Shown: piece by piece, positions 42,978-50,705 of the stretch | Layout of the letters: each line of letters begins with the position of its first letter | Position numbering within the stretch: position 1 is the stretch's first letter | Source of the DNA: Acidobacteriota bacterium | GTDB lineage: Bacteria > Acidobacteriota > Terriglobia > Bryobacterales > Bryobacteraceae | Length of the DNA stretch: 64,000 bases | Direction of reading: 5' to 3' | NCBI GenBank assembly: GCA_018268935.1 | Contig: JAFDVS010000071.1 | Location: 1-64,000, forward strand | The notes under the pieces: generated by a model | Seen by the model: the letters and a program-made list of their open reading frames with translations, nothing else | What the model was told of the DNA's origin: nothing | Database searches by the model: none | Made by a program: the position numbers and the translations under genes

Positions 42978-44728
42978 TGTTTTCTCCCAATGCGGCGCAC
43001 CAGCACCGCCCAATCTTCCTTCCGGTCTTTCGGAGCTTCCCCTAAACTTCGCTTTCCCTCGCCCTCCACCACCCGCACCGATCCATCCTGCAACTCGCCG
43101 CCATGACGCGGATCATACCACTTCACTTCGAAACGGCCTGCTGCGCCTGTTAAGTCGAGATCTTTCGATCCGCCTTCGGGCAGATACACGGCGTACACAT
43201 CGCCGGGCTGCGCAAAGACAAGCTCCTCGGTGGGCCGCATCTTCGCCACCGGCAGATAGCGCGTGAAGAACTCGTGGGCGTGGCGCTGCAGATCCCAGAA
43301 GTGATCGCGGCTGCGCCAATCCTCCAGATCGAGATCGCTTTCCGGATAGGCGTAGCCGAAGAAATACACAGAGCCCGAGCCGCCCGCCATGAGATTACCC
43401 CAGATGGATTTCTTGCGAATGATGTCGTGCCCGTAGTCCATGGCATCGGAGAGCACGCCGGAACTGGTGGGGTTGATTTCAATTACTCCCACCAGCCACT
43501 TATGCCCCGCCTTGGCCGATGCCTCCACCCACTTCCGCGTCTGCGCGTAGGTGTTCTCCGGATCATGCTGCATCGCCGTGCCATCGAACAGCGGAAACCC
43601 CAGCAGTCTGCCGTATCCTTTCTCGTCCGGCAGCAACTCGCCCTTCCATTGCACATACTGGATCGGGTGCTTCCATGGATCGAGCGCTTTGAAATAGCGG
43701 CAAATGTCCTGAATGTCGGCCGTCTTGTAGTAGCGCCAGCGGTCCATCTCTTCCGACAGATCCCAGAGCAAAGCGTGGTGATGCGCGAAGCGTGCGATCA
43801 ACTCCCGGTAGTAAAGCTTGCGCAACATGGTCATCTTTCCCAGGATCTGTTCGTTCTCTTCTTCCTGCGTGATCAACATCAGTTGCATCCCCAGCCGGTC
43901 CATGTGCGACATGACGATTTCCCACTGTGCGAGCTTCGATACGTCATACCGCGCGCGCTCCTCATAGCTGGTCCAGGGATAGATCTCGCGGCCATCGCCG
44001 TCGATGTTCATGGTCAGCGTGTAGAAGGTGTTCATCCCTTTCGCTGCCAGATAGTTCAACGCGCCCATGATTCCTTTGCCCTTGCCACCCTGCCAGGTGG
44101 GATCGCCTTCGCGCCAGTCGCGCACATGCGGTGCATAGCGGTGCAGCCCGTCTTTCAGGCGGTTCGGCGAGCCGCCATGATCCACCGTGTCATCAAACTC
44201 GGCGTAAGCGAGGAAATTCTCCGGACTCTGGGTTCCGGCCTGAATGAAATGCTTTCCGCTTCCTTTGTAGCGGGCGTAGTGATCGCCCACGTATTCGAGC
44301 ATTCCATGCGCGCGGTGATCGCGCCCGGTCTTGTCCGTTGGCGCAATGCGGAGGGTGCCGCGGACACCATCTGGCGGCAAGGGCGTACCGCCGCCGTTCA
44401 CCGCGACATCCGCCCCGCTGCGAAACGACACCGTGTAATTCCACAGCCCTACGGCATCGGGGACGAAATGCACCCGCCACTTGTTGCCCGCCTTGGCGCT
44501 GGTTTCCGCGGCATTGCCGTCGGCGGCGTAGTAGCCGGGCACGACATACTTCGCCGCCCCTTTGCGGAACGTCACATCCAGCCGGTAGTGCAGAAACGGA
44601 TTCGGCGTGGCCGATTCGCTGGTTGGCGGGCCATCGAAGGTGAGCACTACGTCGTGCCATTGGCGCAGTTCGCCGGTGATCTGCTGTGCGCGCAAGCAGC
44701 CGCAAACCAACAAAATCAGCAACCGCAT
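42974..44728 (-). CDS. Secreted DUF5060 glycoside-hydrolase-like protein with collagen-binding-type C-terminus
   Basis: The protein has 584 residues. I chose ATG 44728 (GGAG eight bases upstream) over a GTG at 44737 that would overlap the previous stop. A signal peptide (MRLLILLVCGCLRAQ) is followed by a DUF5060 Ig-like domain (QWHDVVLTFDGPPTSE, VVPGYYAADGNAAETSAKAG). A central TIM-barrel-like domain follows (LNYLAAKGMNTFYTLTMNID, HHHALLWDLSEEMDRW, GVIEINPTSSG), then a C-terminal beta-domain (FEVKWYDPRHGG) of the kind found after DUF4038. Acidic residues in WDLSEEMD and IEIN are candidates for catalysis. It probably removes side chains from plant polysaccharides and may work with the GH140-like enzyme of the same operon. 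Confidence 0.78.
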   Translation of the reverse strand: MRLLILLVCGCLRAQQITGELRQWHDVVLTFDGPPTSESATPNPFLHYRLDVTFRKGAAKYVVPGYYAADGNAAETSAKAGNKWRVHFVPDAVGLWNYTVSFRSGADVAVNGGGTPLPPDGVRGTLRIAPTDKTGRDHRAHGMLEYVGDHYARYKGSGKHFIQAGTQSPENFLAYAEFDDTVDHGGSPNRLKDGLHRYAPHVRDWREGDPTWQGGKGKGIMGALNYLAAKGMNTFYTLTMNIDGDGREIYPWTSYEERARYDVSKLAQWEIVMSHMDRLGMQLMLITQEEENEQILGKMTMLRKLYYRELIARFAHHHALLWDLSEEMDRWRYYKTADIQDICRYFKALDPWKHPIQYVQWKGELLPDEKGYGRLLGFPLFDGTAMQHDPENTYAQTRKWVEASAKAGHKWLVGVIEINPTSSGVLSDAMDYGHDIIRKKSIWGNLMAGGSGSVYFFGYAYPESDLDLEDWRSRDHFWDLQRHAHEFFTRYLPVAKMRPTEELVFAQPGDVYAVYLPEGGSKDLDLTGAAGRFEVKWYDPRHGGELQDGSVRVVEGEGKRSLGEAPKDRKEDWAVLVRRIGRKQ

Positions 44729-44733
44729 GAGAA

Positions 44734-45570
44734 TCACTCCGTCTTGGTGATGTGCGCCACGCTCTCGGCAATTGCTTCCGGCTCAAACACGCGCTTCCAA
44801 TCGTCTTTGAAGATGACGCTGCGTGCCCGGTCAATGGCCTTTAGCGCCCCGTCGGAGAACACCGCGCCTTCTTTCTCCTGAAACACGATGGCCAGTTCCA
44901 CGCGCATGTGGCCGAGAATGAAATCCCGCGCCGCCTGATACGGCACCCCGCGCCTTGCGGCTTCATCCGTCGCTTCGCGCAGAATCGTCAAACACGTGCC
45001 GAGCACGGTTTCCGATAGCACCGGCTCGAGAATCGCCATCTGCTCCGCCGTGCAGCGATGGGAGTTCATCACCGGTTTGTAGATCACCCGCGCGATCTCC
45101 TCGCCATCGGCGTAGGCATGCTCCGGCCCCTGAATCAAACTGCACACAATATGTTGTTTGGCATGCTCGCCGCCGAAGAAGTCGCGTTGCGCCCGTGGCT
45201 CCACTTCATCGCTGAAGATCGGCGGATGGCACGGATGGGTGCAGAAATAGGAAAGCCCGGGATTCACCGGCAGCAGCCCCGCGTGGGCCGCGGCGATATC
45301 GAGAAAAATTACCAGCGTGCCCGCGGCCAGCTTCTTCTCCATCGCGCCCAGCACCTGGTGAATGCGATTATCCGGCACCGCCAGAATCACTGCCTCGGCG
45401 CCATCCAGCGCCTGGTCCGCGTCCATCGGGGTGAACCCGCGCTCGGCCAGCGCTGCGCGCCCGCGTTCGCCGATCTCCACGTGCCGCACTTCATAGCGGC
45501 TGCCTTTCAAATTCGCCGCCAGCCGCAAGCCCATCTTGCCGCCCGCGCCAAACAGTGCAATGGTTTTCAT
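44734..45570 (-). CDS. ApnO-like NAD-dependent oxidoreductase (PGDH_C-type), candidate D-apionate oxidoisomerase
   Basis: The protein has 278 residues. The Rossmann motif GAGGKMG is at 8-14. A conserved active-site segment, THPCHPPIF (111-119), and the helical C-terminal half match the phosphogluconate-dehydrogenase-C (PGDH_C) group. To my knowledge this group includes D-apionate oxidoisomerase ApnO, which converts D-apionate to 3-oxo-isoapionate with NAD. The assignment rests mostly on context: the next two genes upstream encode a DUF1537 kinase and a RuBisCO-like protein, the pair used for the following two steps. Start overlaps the kinase stop (ATGA). Related enzymes act on other sugar acids, so the substrate is unproven. 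Confidence 0.72.
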   Translation of the reverse strand: MKTIALFGAGGKMGLRLAANLKGSRYEVRHVEIGERGRAALAERGFTPMDADQALDGAEAVILAVPDNRIHQVLGAMEKKLAAGTLVIFLDIAAAHAGLLPVNPGLSYFCTHPCHPPIFSDEVEPRAQRDFFGGEHAKQHIVCSLIQGPEHAYADGEEIARVIYKPVMNSHRCTAEQMAILEPVLSETVLGTCLTILREATDEAARRGVPYQAARDFILGHMRVELAIVFQEKEGAVFSDGALKAIDRARSVIFKDDWKRVFEPEAIAESVAHITKTE

Positions 45571-46808
45571 CGCAAGCTCCTTACCTGTTCAAAGAAATCA
45601 TCCCCGCCGCATTGGCCGCCCTTGAACACCACTTCCAGTTCGCGTGATGCGTCTTGTTCCGCCCATGCTTTGCATAGCGGAGCCCCCGGCGCCACATGCG
45701 CCAGGAACGTCAACGCATCGATCCCCAGTTGCCTTCCGGCATGGCTCGCCGTATCGCCGCCGGCGATGATGACGCGCCGCACGCCACTGGCATCCACCAC
45801 CTGCCGCAGCAGCCGCCCGCAGCGTTCGCCAATCTCTTGCCTGGCAGCCGGAGTCAATCCTTCCAGCCGGTCTTCCACTCCGCCTGAGGTATACATCACT
45901 ACGCTCTGCCCTCGCCGCAACGCTTCCAAGGCCGCGCCGTTCGCCATTTCGCCGCGCACGTCCAGCTTGAGAAGTGCATATCCGTTGCGTCCCGCCCAGG
46001 CGATCTGCCGCGCTGTCACTTCCGAACAACTGCCGGAGAGCACCACCATGCGATCGGCCGCCGGCGGCGCCGCGGGCCGTGATGCGGCAATCCGCCAGTG
46101 CGCCCCCAGCGCGTATTCCACGCCGGACGAACCGACCACGAACGGCCGCCGCTCGGCGTCCCAAAGCAAGGCGCCCACCGCAGCCAGGCTCTCTTCGTTC
46201 ATCACATCGATCAACACCGCCTCATGCGAGGCCAGCAGTTCCCTGTAGAGCGCGGCATCGCCTACGTGCAGCGCATCGAGCAAGCCGATATGCAGCGCGG
46301 TTTGCGCCGCCAGGTGCACACGCAAATCCGCTTCGAGCATCGGAGTCACCGGATGCCGCATCACCACCGGATGGCGGTCAATGCGATAGACCACGCCCGC
46401 CGATTGCGCGAACAAATTTCCGAAGTACGTGTAGCGGCCCAACGGTGGAGCGCCCACCACCACCGGCACGCTCGAACCGCCGAAAACACGCCGCCCGATC
46501 TCCATCGCCCGTCCGATGCTGCCTACTTCCGGCGAGCTGTCAAACGTGCTGCACACCTTGTAGTGGCACAGCGCCGCGCCCAGTCCGCGCAGCCATTCGA
46601 AGGCTGCCGGCAGATGCGCATCCATCCACTCCGGCGACTGGCTGCGGCTTTCCCCGGCGAGCCCGATCGCCTCGTATCCGGCAAAGCGCGCGAAGAGCGC
46701 AGCCGAAGGCACGCGGAGAAACAGCACGGCCGGCATCTGCGGGGCAAGCGCCTCCAGCACATCCGTCGATCCGGTGAAATCATCCCCGTACCAGCAAACC
46801 TTCCTCAT
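45567..46808 (-). CDS. DUF1537-family sugar-acid kinase, candidate 3-oxo-isoapionate kinase (OiaK-like)
   Basis: The protein has 413 residues. ATG 46808 overlaps the RuBisCO-like stop by 4 bp; the longer reading upstream has no support. The substrate-domain motif YGDDFTGSTDVLEAL opens the chain, and the ATP-domain motif VRRVIIAGGDTASHAG lies near residue 350, both typical of four-carbon acid sugar kinases. Known members phosphorylate threonate, erythronate, 2-dehydrotetronate or 3-oxo-isoapionate. The RuBisCO-like neighbour and the ApnO-like oxidoreductase favour the last. Sequence alone cannot separate these substrates. Confidence 0.8.
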   Translation of the reverse strand: MRKVCWYGDDFTGSTDVLEALAPQMPAVLFLRVPSAALFARFAGYEAIGLAGESRSQSPEWMDAHLPAAFEWLRGLGAALCHYKVCSTFDSSPEVGSIGRAMEIGRRVFGGSSVPVVVGAPPLGRYTYFGNLFAQSAGVVYRIDRHPVVMRHPVTPMLEADLRVHLAAQTALHIGLLDALHVGDAALYRELLASHEAVLIDVMNEESLAAVGALLWDAERRPFVVGSSGVEYALGAHWRIAASRPAAPPAADRMVVLSGSCSEVTARQIAWAGRNGYALLKLDVRGEMANGAALEALRRGQSVVMYTSGGVEDRLEGLTPAARQEIGERCGRLLRQVVDASGVRRVIIAGGDTASHAGRQLGIDALTFLAHVAPGAPLCKAWAEQDASRELEVVFKGGQCGGDDFFEQVRSLR

Positions 46809-48007
46809 CCTTCTACCGCCGCCTGCCACGCGTCACGCACCGCGCCAACGCCGGCCGCAATCCCGCCCGGGTGCGCCACGATCCCGCCGCCGCAGGCAAA
46901 AATCAGATCGGTCGATCCCAACATCCGAAACGTATCCGCAGCCTGCGCCGCCGTCTGTCCCGACGAAAACACGGGCATGATGGTGAACCCAGGCCCCGGC
47001 CCGGCAAACATCGGCCGTAAGCATTCGCGCGCCGAAGCAATCACTGACTCATCCGCCTCGCAGAATTTGTTGCGCAGCCCGTTCACATGCATGTGATCCA
47101 CACCGGCCACGCGCCAGAATTTCTGATACGCCAGGTAGCTCATCCCCAGATGGGGCGAACGGTCGAACATTCCCCATCCATTGCGGTGCGCATGGATTGG
47201 CAATTGCGCGTGCCTCCGCAAGTCCGCCACGCCGGCCAGTCCCACGCCGTTCACGCTCACCATGACGCATGTGCCGCCGGCCGCCAGAACCAGATCATGG
47301 CGCTGCTTCATCTCATGCGTTTCGCCGGAGACGTTGAAGGCGAACATCACTTTCTTGCCCGTGCGATCGGCATGCGCATTCAATACGCGCATCACCGCCG
47401 CCACGCGCCCGGCGAAGGGACAATGCGGACCGTCGGCCTGCAGTTCATCGTCTTTGATGAAATCAATCCCGCCCTCGGCGAGTTGCTTCACCATCGCCGC
47501 CGTCTCTTCCGGCGACATGCCGACGCTCGGCTTGATGATGGTGCCGATCAGCGGGAGCCGCGCCACTCCGGACAATCGGCGCGTGCCCGCCACGGCGAAC
47601 TGCGGCCCCGGACAGGCGCGCCGGAAATCCTCCGGCAGTTCCATATCCAGCAGCTTCAAACCGGAAAACTGTTTCAGTTCGAAGAGATTTCCCGCCACGG
47701 TCGCCATCAGATTCGGCAGGGAGGGTCCCATGTTCTCAATCGGCCACGACACGCGCAGATGCGCCCTGCGATATACGGCCGGCCCGGCGCCTTTCGGCAC
47801 ACCGGCCCCCGGCAACGACGGCGACATCACCGTATCCAACTCCGCGATCTCTTCCACGCGAGCACCGCTCCGTGCCCGCAATTCATCCGTCTCTCCCGGC
47901 ACTCGCACGAATGTGCCCGATGATTGCTCTCCGGCCAACACCGCTGCTGCCTGCTCCAGCGGAAACGCCGTCTCTATCCAATACCGTGCGTAAATGCGAT
48001 TACTCAT
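46805..48007 (-). CDS. RuBisCO-like protein (form IV), candidate OiaT/OiaX
   Basis: The protein has 400 residues from ATG 48007. The barrel carries the RuBisCO-superfamily residues: Lys159 in GTIIKPSVG, the KDDE metal site at 185-188 (Lys185 would be carbamylated), and His274 in HAHRNG. Loop 6 (HMHVNGLRNKF) and the phosphate site (FACGGGIVAHPGG) differ from true RuBisCO. It is therefore a form IV protein and unlikely to fix CO2 on RuBP. RLPs next to DUF1537 kinases are known as 3-oxo-isoapionate-4-phosphate transcarboxylase/hydrolase (OiaT) or decarboxylase (OiaX). No tetrulose-phosphate enzymes are seen nearby, so OiaT, giving 3-phosphoglycerate and glycolate, fits slightly better. Overlaps the MFS gene by 8 bp. 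Confidence 0.85.
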   Translation of the reverse strand: MSNRIYARYWIETAFPLEQAAAVLAGEQSSGTFVRVPGETDELRARSGARVEEIAELDTVMSPSLPGAGVPKGAGPAVYRRAHLRVSWPIENMGPSLPNLMATVAGNLFELKQFSGLKLLDMELPEDFRRACPGPQFAVAGTRRLSGVARLPLIGTIIKPSVGMSPEETAAMVKQLAEGGIDFIKDDELQADGPHCPFAGRVAAVMRVLNAHADRTGKKVMFAFNVSGETHEMKQRHDLVLAAGGTCVMVSVNGVGLAGVADLRRHAQLPIHAHRNGWGMFDRSPHLGMSYLAYQKFWRVAGVDHMHVNGLRNKFCEADESVIASARECLRPMFAGPGPGFTIMPVFSSGQTAAQAADTFRMLGSTDLIFACGGGIVAHPGGIAAGVGAVRDAWQAAVEG

Positions 48008-49205
48008 AGCGAAACAAACTCCGGCTGGCATCGATGCGTGTGAACAGCAGCGCGCTCAATCCCACCATTCCGGCAATCAGGAACAGCGGCAGATCGTAGT
48101 TTCCCGTGTGTCCCACCACGTAGCCAAAAATCACTGTACAGAAGAACCCGCCCAGTTGCCCCGACGTGTTCATGATCCCCGTCACCGCGCCCGCGTGCGG
48201 CCCGCTCACGTCGAGACAGATCGCCCACGCCGAGGGCAGCATCAGATCCATCACGCCAAAGCCCAGCGCCAGCAAAATCACCGCCGCATGCCGGTCCGCG
48301 GTCAACGCCGTGGCCACCAGCAAACACGCTGCTCCGGCCAGGCATGTCGATCCCACCAACACCCGGCCGCGGCGTGGTCCAAAGCGCCGCACCGCCGCGT
48401 CGCTCACATATCCGCCCACTACGTTCGCCATCGCTCCCAACACAAAGGGCAACGACGCGAATACCGCCATTTCGCCTTCCGTGAATCCGCGCCCCTTCAC
48501 CAGCCATGTATGGAGCCAGGAAAAGTAAAACCACGAGCCCCATGCATAACATCCATACATCGTTGCGATCAGCCATACCTGCGGGGAGCGCAGCAACAAA
48601 CCCCACGGGGCAGGGGAGTGTGGCGTACTCGCGACGGCGTCGTCTTCGCGATACCAAAACCACCACACCACGCACCATACTACGCCAATCAATCCGAACA
48701 CCCAGAACATGGCCCGCCATCCGATGTTGCCAAGCAGCGGCACGGCAAGCAATGGCGCCAGCGCTCCACCCGCGCGGCTCGCGCCCCAGATGTATCCCTG
48801 CGCCGCCGCGCGCTCTGAGGAAGCGAACCAGCGCGCCACTACGCCCGCCATGTTCGGATAGGCGCCCGCTTCGCCCGCGCCAAAGAGAAACCGAATTGCC
48901 ACCAGCGGAACGAATCCCGTGGCCGCGCCGGTGAGCGCCGTGAACACAGACCACCACAGCACTACTCGCGTCAGCACGCGCCGCCGTCCAAAGCGGTCTC
49001 CCCACGCCCCCGTGGGTATTTCGAACGCGCCATAGGAAACCAGGAACGCGCCCAGCACCCAACCCCACTTTTCCAGCGGAATGCCCAACTCCTGCTGGAT
49101 GCGCGGCCCGGCCACGGCGATCGCCAGCCGGTCCAGGAATGTAATGATCGACAACAGCACGAGCAAAGCGAGCAGGATGCGTTTCGATGGTTGAAAGGTG
49201 TCCAC
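48000..49205 (-). CDS. MFS transporter, sugar-acid-like (ACS subfamily)
   Basis: The protein has about 401 residues from GTG 49205 (AAGG five bases upstream); a TTG at 49247 is an alternative that adds a charged tail. Twelve spans are visible. The N-terminal region (ITFLDRLAIAVAGPRIQQEL, GAWGDRFGRRRVL, RFLFGAGEAGAYPNMAG) closely parallels the other MFS transporter at 18906-20192 and matches ACS-type carboxylate and sugar-acid symporters. In the operon it lies between the GH140-like hydrolase and the RuBisCO-like gene, so it probably brings in apiose, apionate or a related sugar acid. Known apiose loci use ABC, TRAP or TCT systems, so an MFS protein would be a variant. Confidence 0.85.
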   Translation of the reverse strand: MDTFQPSKRILLALLVLLSIITFLDRLAIAVAGPRIQQELGIPLEKWGWVLGAFLVSYGAFEIPTGAWGDRFGRRRVLTRVVLWWSVFTALTGAATGFVPLVAIRFLFGAGEAGAYPNMAGVVARWFASSERAAAQGYIWGASRAGGALAPLLAVPLLGNIGWRAMFWVFGLIGVVWCVVWWFWYREDDAVASTPHSPAPWGLLLRSPQVWLIATMYGCYAWGSWFYFSWLHTWLVKGRGFTEGEMAVFASLPFVLGAMANVVGGYVSDAAVRRFGPRRGRVLVGSTCLAGAACLLVATALTADRHAAVILLALGFGVMDLMLPSAWAICLDVSGPHAGAVTGIMNTSGQLGGFFCTVIFGYVVGHTGNYDLPLFLIAGMVGLSALLFTRIDASRSLFRYE

Positions 49206-49262
49206 AGGGCCTTGTCCGTTGTACCTTTGATCGCCGTCGCCGCGCAAGAACCCGGCAGTAGT

Positions 49263-50597
49263 TCATCGAGCCGCTTCATCCAGGATCAGCACCCAATCGT
49301 TCCCCACGCCCGCGCTTGGCGGCGTAAACCGCAGCGTGCCCGTGTTCTGCATCAGCCCGATCTCCGTCTGTTTCCCGCTGCGCGGATCAAACCACGACGC
49401 CCGCAACTGCTTGCCCGCAATCGCCCCGCCGCGTACCGCGAACGGCTTCCCCAGATACGAATACACCAGCAAGTAGCCGCGCCCGCGCGTTGCTGTCACC
49501 CGTTCGTAGCGCGGCCCGTTGCCTTCCACCACAGCACCGTCGTCATTGACGCGCTCGAAGTACGGCCTCGACAGCATCAGCTTCTTCAAATGCTGCATCT
49601 GCCCAGCGCCGGGAAAATCGATGCCCTCCTGCCAGGTCACATTGCTGCCGTACGAAGCTGCTTCGCCCTTCTTGCGAAACTGCATCACCGCATTGTGCCC
49701 ATAGGTATGCCCGGCGGCGCCCGCAAACACGGACCAATAGGCATACCGCCGCACATCGTGATCCTTCCAGCGCGGCTGCTTCGGATCATGCAATCCCTGG
49801 GGAATTTCTTCATACGATGGCTCGCCGTCGATGGTCGGCTTGGCCGGCTTCCTGGCCCAATCCTCGAACACATAGCGCCAGTTGTCTTCACCCTTGGCGC
49901 CCGCAGTCGAATCCTGATCGTAGCGCCGGTGCCCGGATTGAAAGAGGTTGAAATCGAGCCACGCCGCATCGTGAAACCAAGTGGAAGACTGCGTCCGCCC
50001 GAAGGGATGAAACGTGATCAGGTGATTGGGATCCGCTTCGCGCAACGTCCGGCCAAGCGCCTGCCACGTGGCGCCCTGCACATCGCCCTGCAAATCGCCG
50101 CCGTTCATCCAGAACACATTCGGCCGCGCGCGATAGCGCCCGGCCAGAAACCGCGCGTATCCGGCGGCATTCTTCTCATTAATCACGCCGCGCTTGATCA
50201 CCGATCCCCACGCCGGCACGATGGCGATATACATTCCCTTCGCCGCCGCCCGATCCACCACCCAGTCGATATGATCCCAGTAGTCATATCCGCCAGTGAC
50301 CGCCGGGCGCGAAGGATCGCCGTCCAAAAACGGCTTCGCGCCATAGGCATTCTCCACCGGGCCGAAGCTCAGCACCACGGCCTGAATGACGTTGAAACCG
50401 TTTGCACGCCGGTTCTCCAGATACTGCTCCGTCTGCTCCTTGTTGAGCTTCTGAAACAGCAACCATGCGGTGTCGGCGAGCCAGAAGAAAGGCTTTCCAT
50501 CGGCATGCTGCAAGTAACGCCCGTTGGCCGAGACGGCAATCCGGCCGGTATCGGCGGCAAACAGGCTCATCCAACCAACCAGCAGTAAAGTGATCAT
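49263..50597 (-). CDS. GH140-like (DUF4038) glycoside hydrolase, candidate apiosidase
   Basis: The protein has 444 residues with a signal peptide (MITLLLVGWMSLFA). The catalytic DUF4038 region runs from about 20 to 350: LQHADGKPFFWLADTAWLLF, ANGFNVIQAVVL, HIDWVVDRAAAKGMYIAIVP. Asp168 in FWMNGGDLQGD and Glu259 in PTIDGEPSYE lie where the acid/base and nucleophile of this fold are expected. A PF12904-like beta-domain ends the chain (RASWFDPRSGKQTEIG). GH140 contains the apiosidase that cuts apiose from rhamnogalacturonan II. DUF4038 is wider than apiosidase activity, so this is a strong family call and a moderate substrate call. It leads the operon and diverges from the Fic gene. Confidence 0.8.
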   Translation of the reverse strand: MITLLLVGWMSLFAADTGRIAVSANGRYLQHADGKPFFWLADTAWLLFQKLNKEQTEQYLENRRANGFNVIQAVVLSFGPVENAYGAKPFLDGDPSRPAVTGGYDYWDHIDWVVDRAAAKGMYIAIVPAWGSVIKRGVINEKNAAGYARFLAGRYRARPNVFWMNGGDLQGDVQGATWQALGRTLREADPNHLITFHPFGRTQSSTWFHDAAWLDFNLFQSGHRRYDQDSTAGAKGEDNWRYVFEDWARKPAKPTIDGEPSYEEIPQGLHDPKQPRWKDHDVRRYAYWSVFAGAAGHTYGHNAVMQFRKKGEAASYGSNVTWQEGIDFPGAGQMQHLKKLMLSRPYFERVNDDGAVVEGNGPRYERVTATRGRGYLLVYSYLGKPFAVRGGAIAGKQLRASWFDPRSGKQTEIGLMQNTGTLRFTPPSAGVGNDWVLILDEAAR

Positions 50598-50705
50598 TGG
50601 GAGTTAAAAAATATGATATATAAAACAAGTCCAGCCTCGCTTATTAAAGACAAATGGCGTATCCTTTAATAGCGTGGCGGCTTATTCAAGTTCCCTTAAC
50701 TTACG
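50598..50705. promoter_or_regulatory. AT-rich divergent promoter region between GH140 operon and Fic gene
   Basis: This 108-bp gap contains the most AT-rich stretch of the window (AAAAAATATGATATATAAAAC near 50606-50626). Several TATAAT-like hexamers occur on the minus strand, and TTATTA-18-TTTAAT (50641-50670) on the plus strand, but I cannot fix a -35 box for the operon. It must carry the promoters of both divergent genes. Confidence 0.4.

Noticed and set aside
46805..48007. True CO2-fixing RuBisCO large subunit
   Set aside because: Loop 6 and the phosphate-site residues differ, no small subunit or phosphoribulokinase is nearby, and the context is sugar-acid breakdown.
48004..49266. Second minus-strand frame across the MFS transporter gene
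   Set aside because: Product is Gly/Arg-rich with no membrane spans; the neighbouring frame gives a full transporter.
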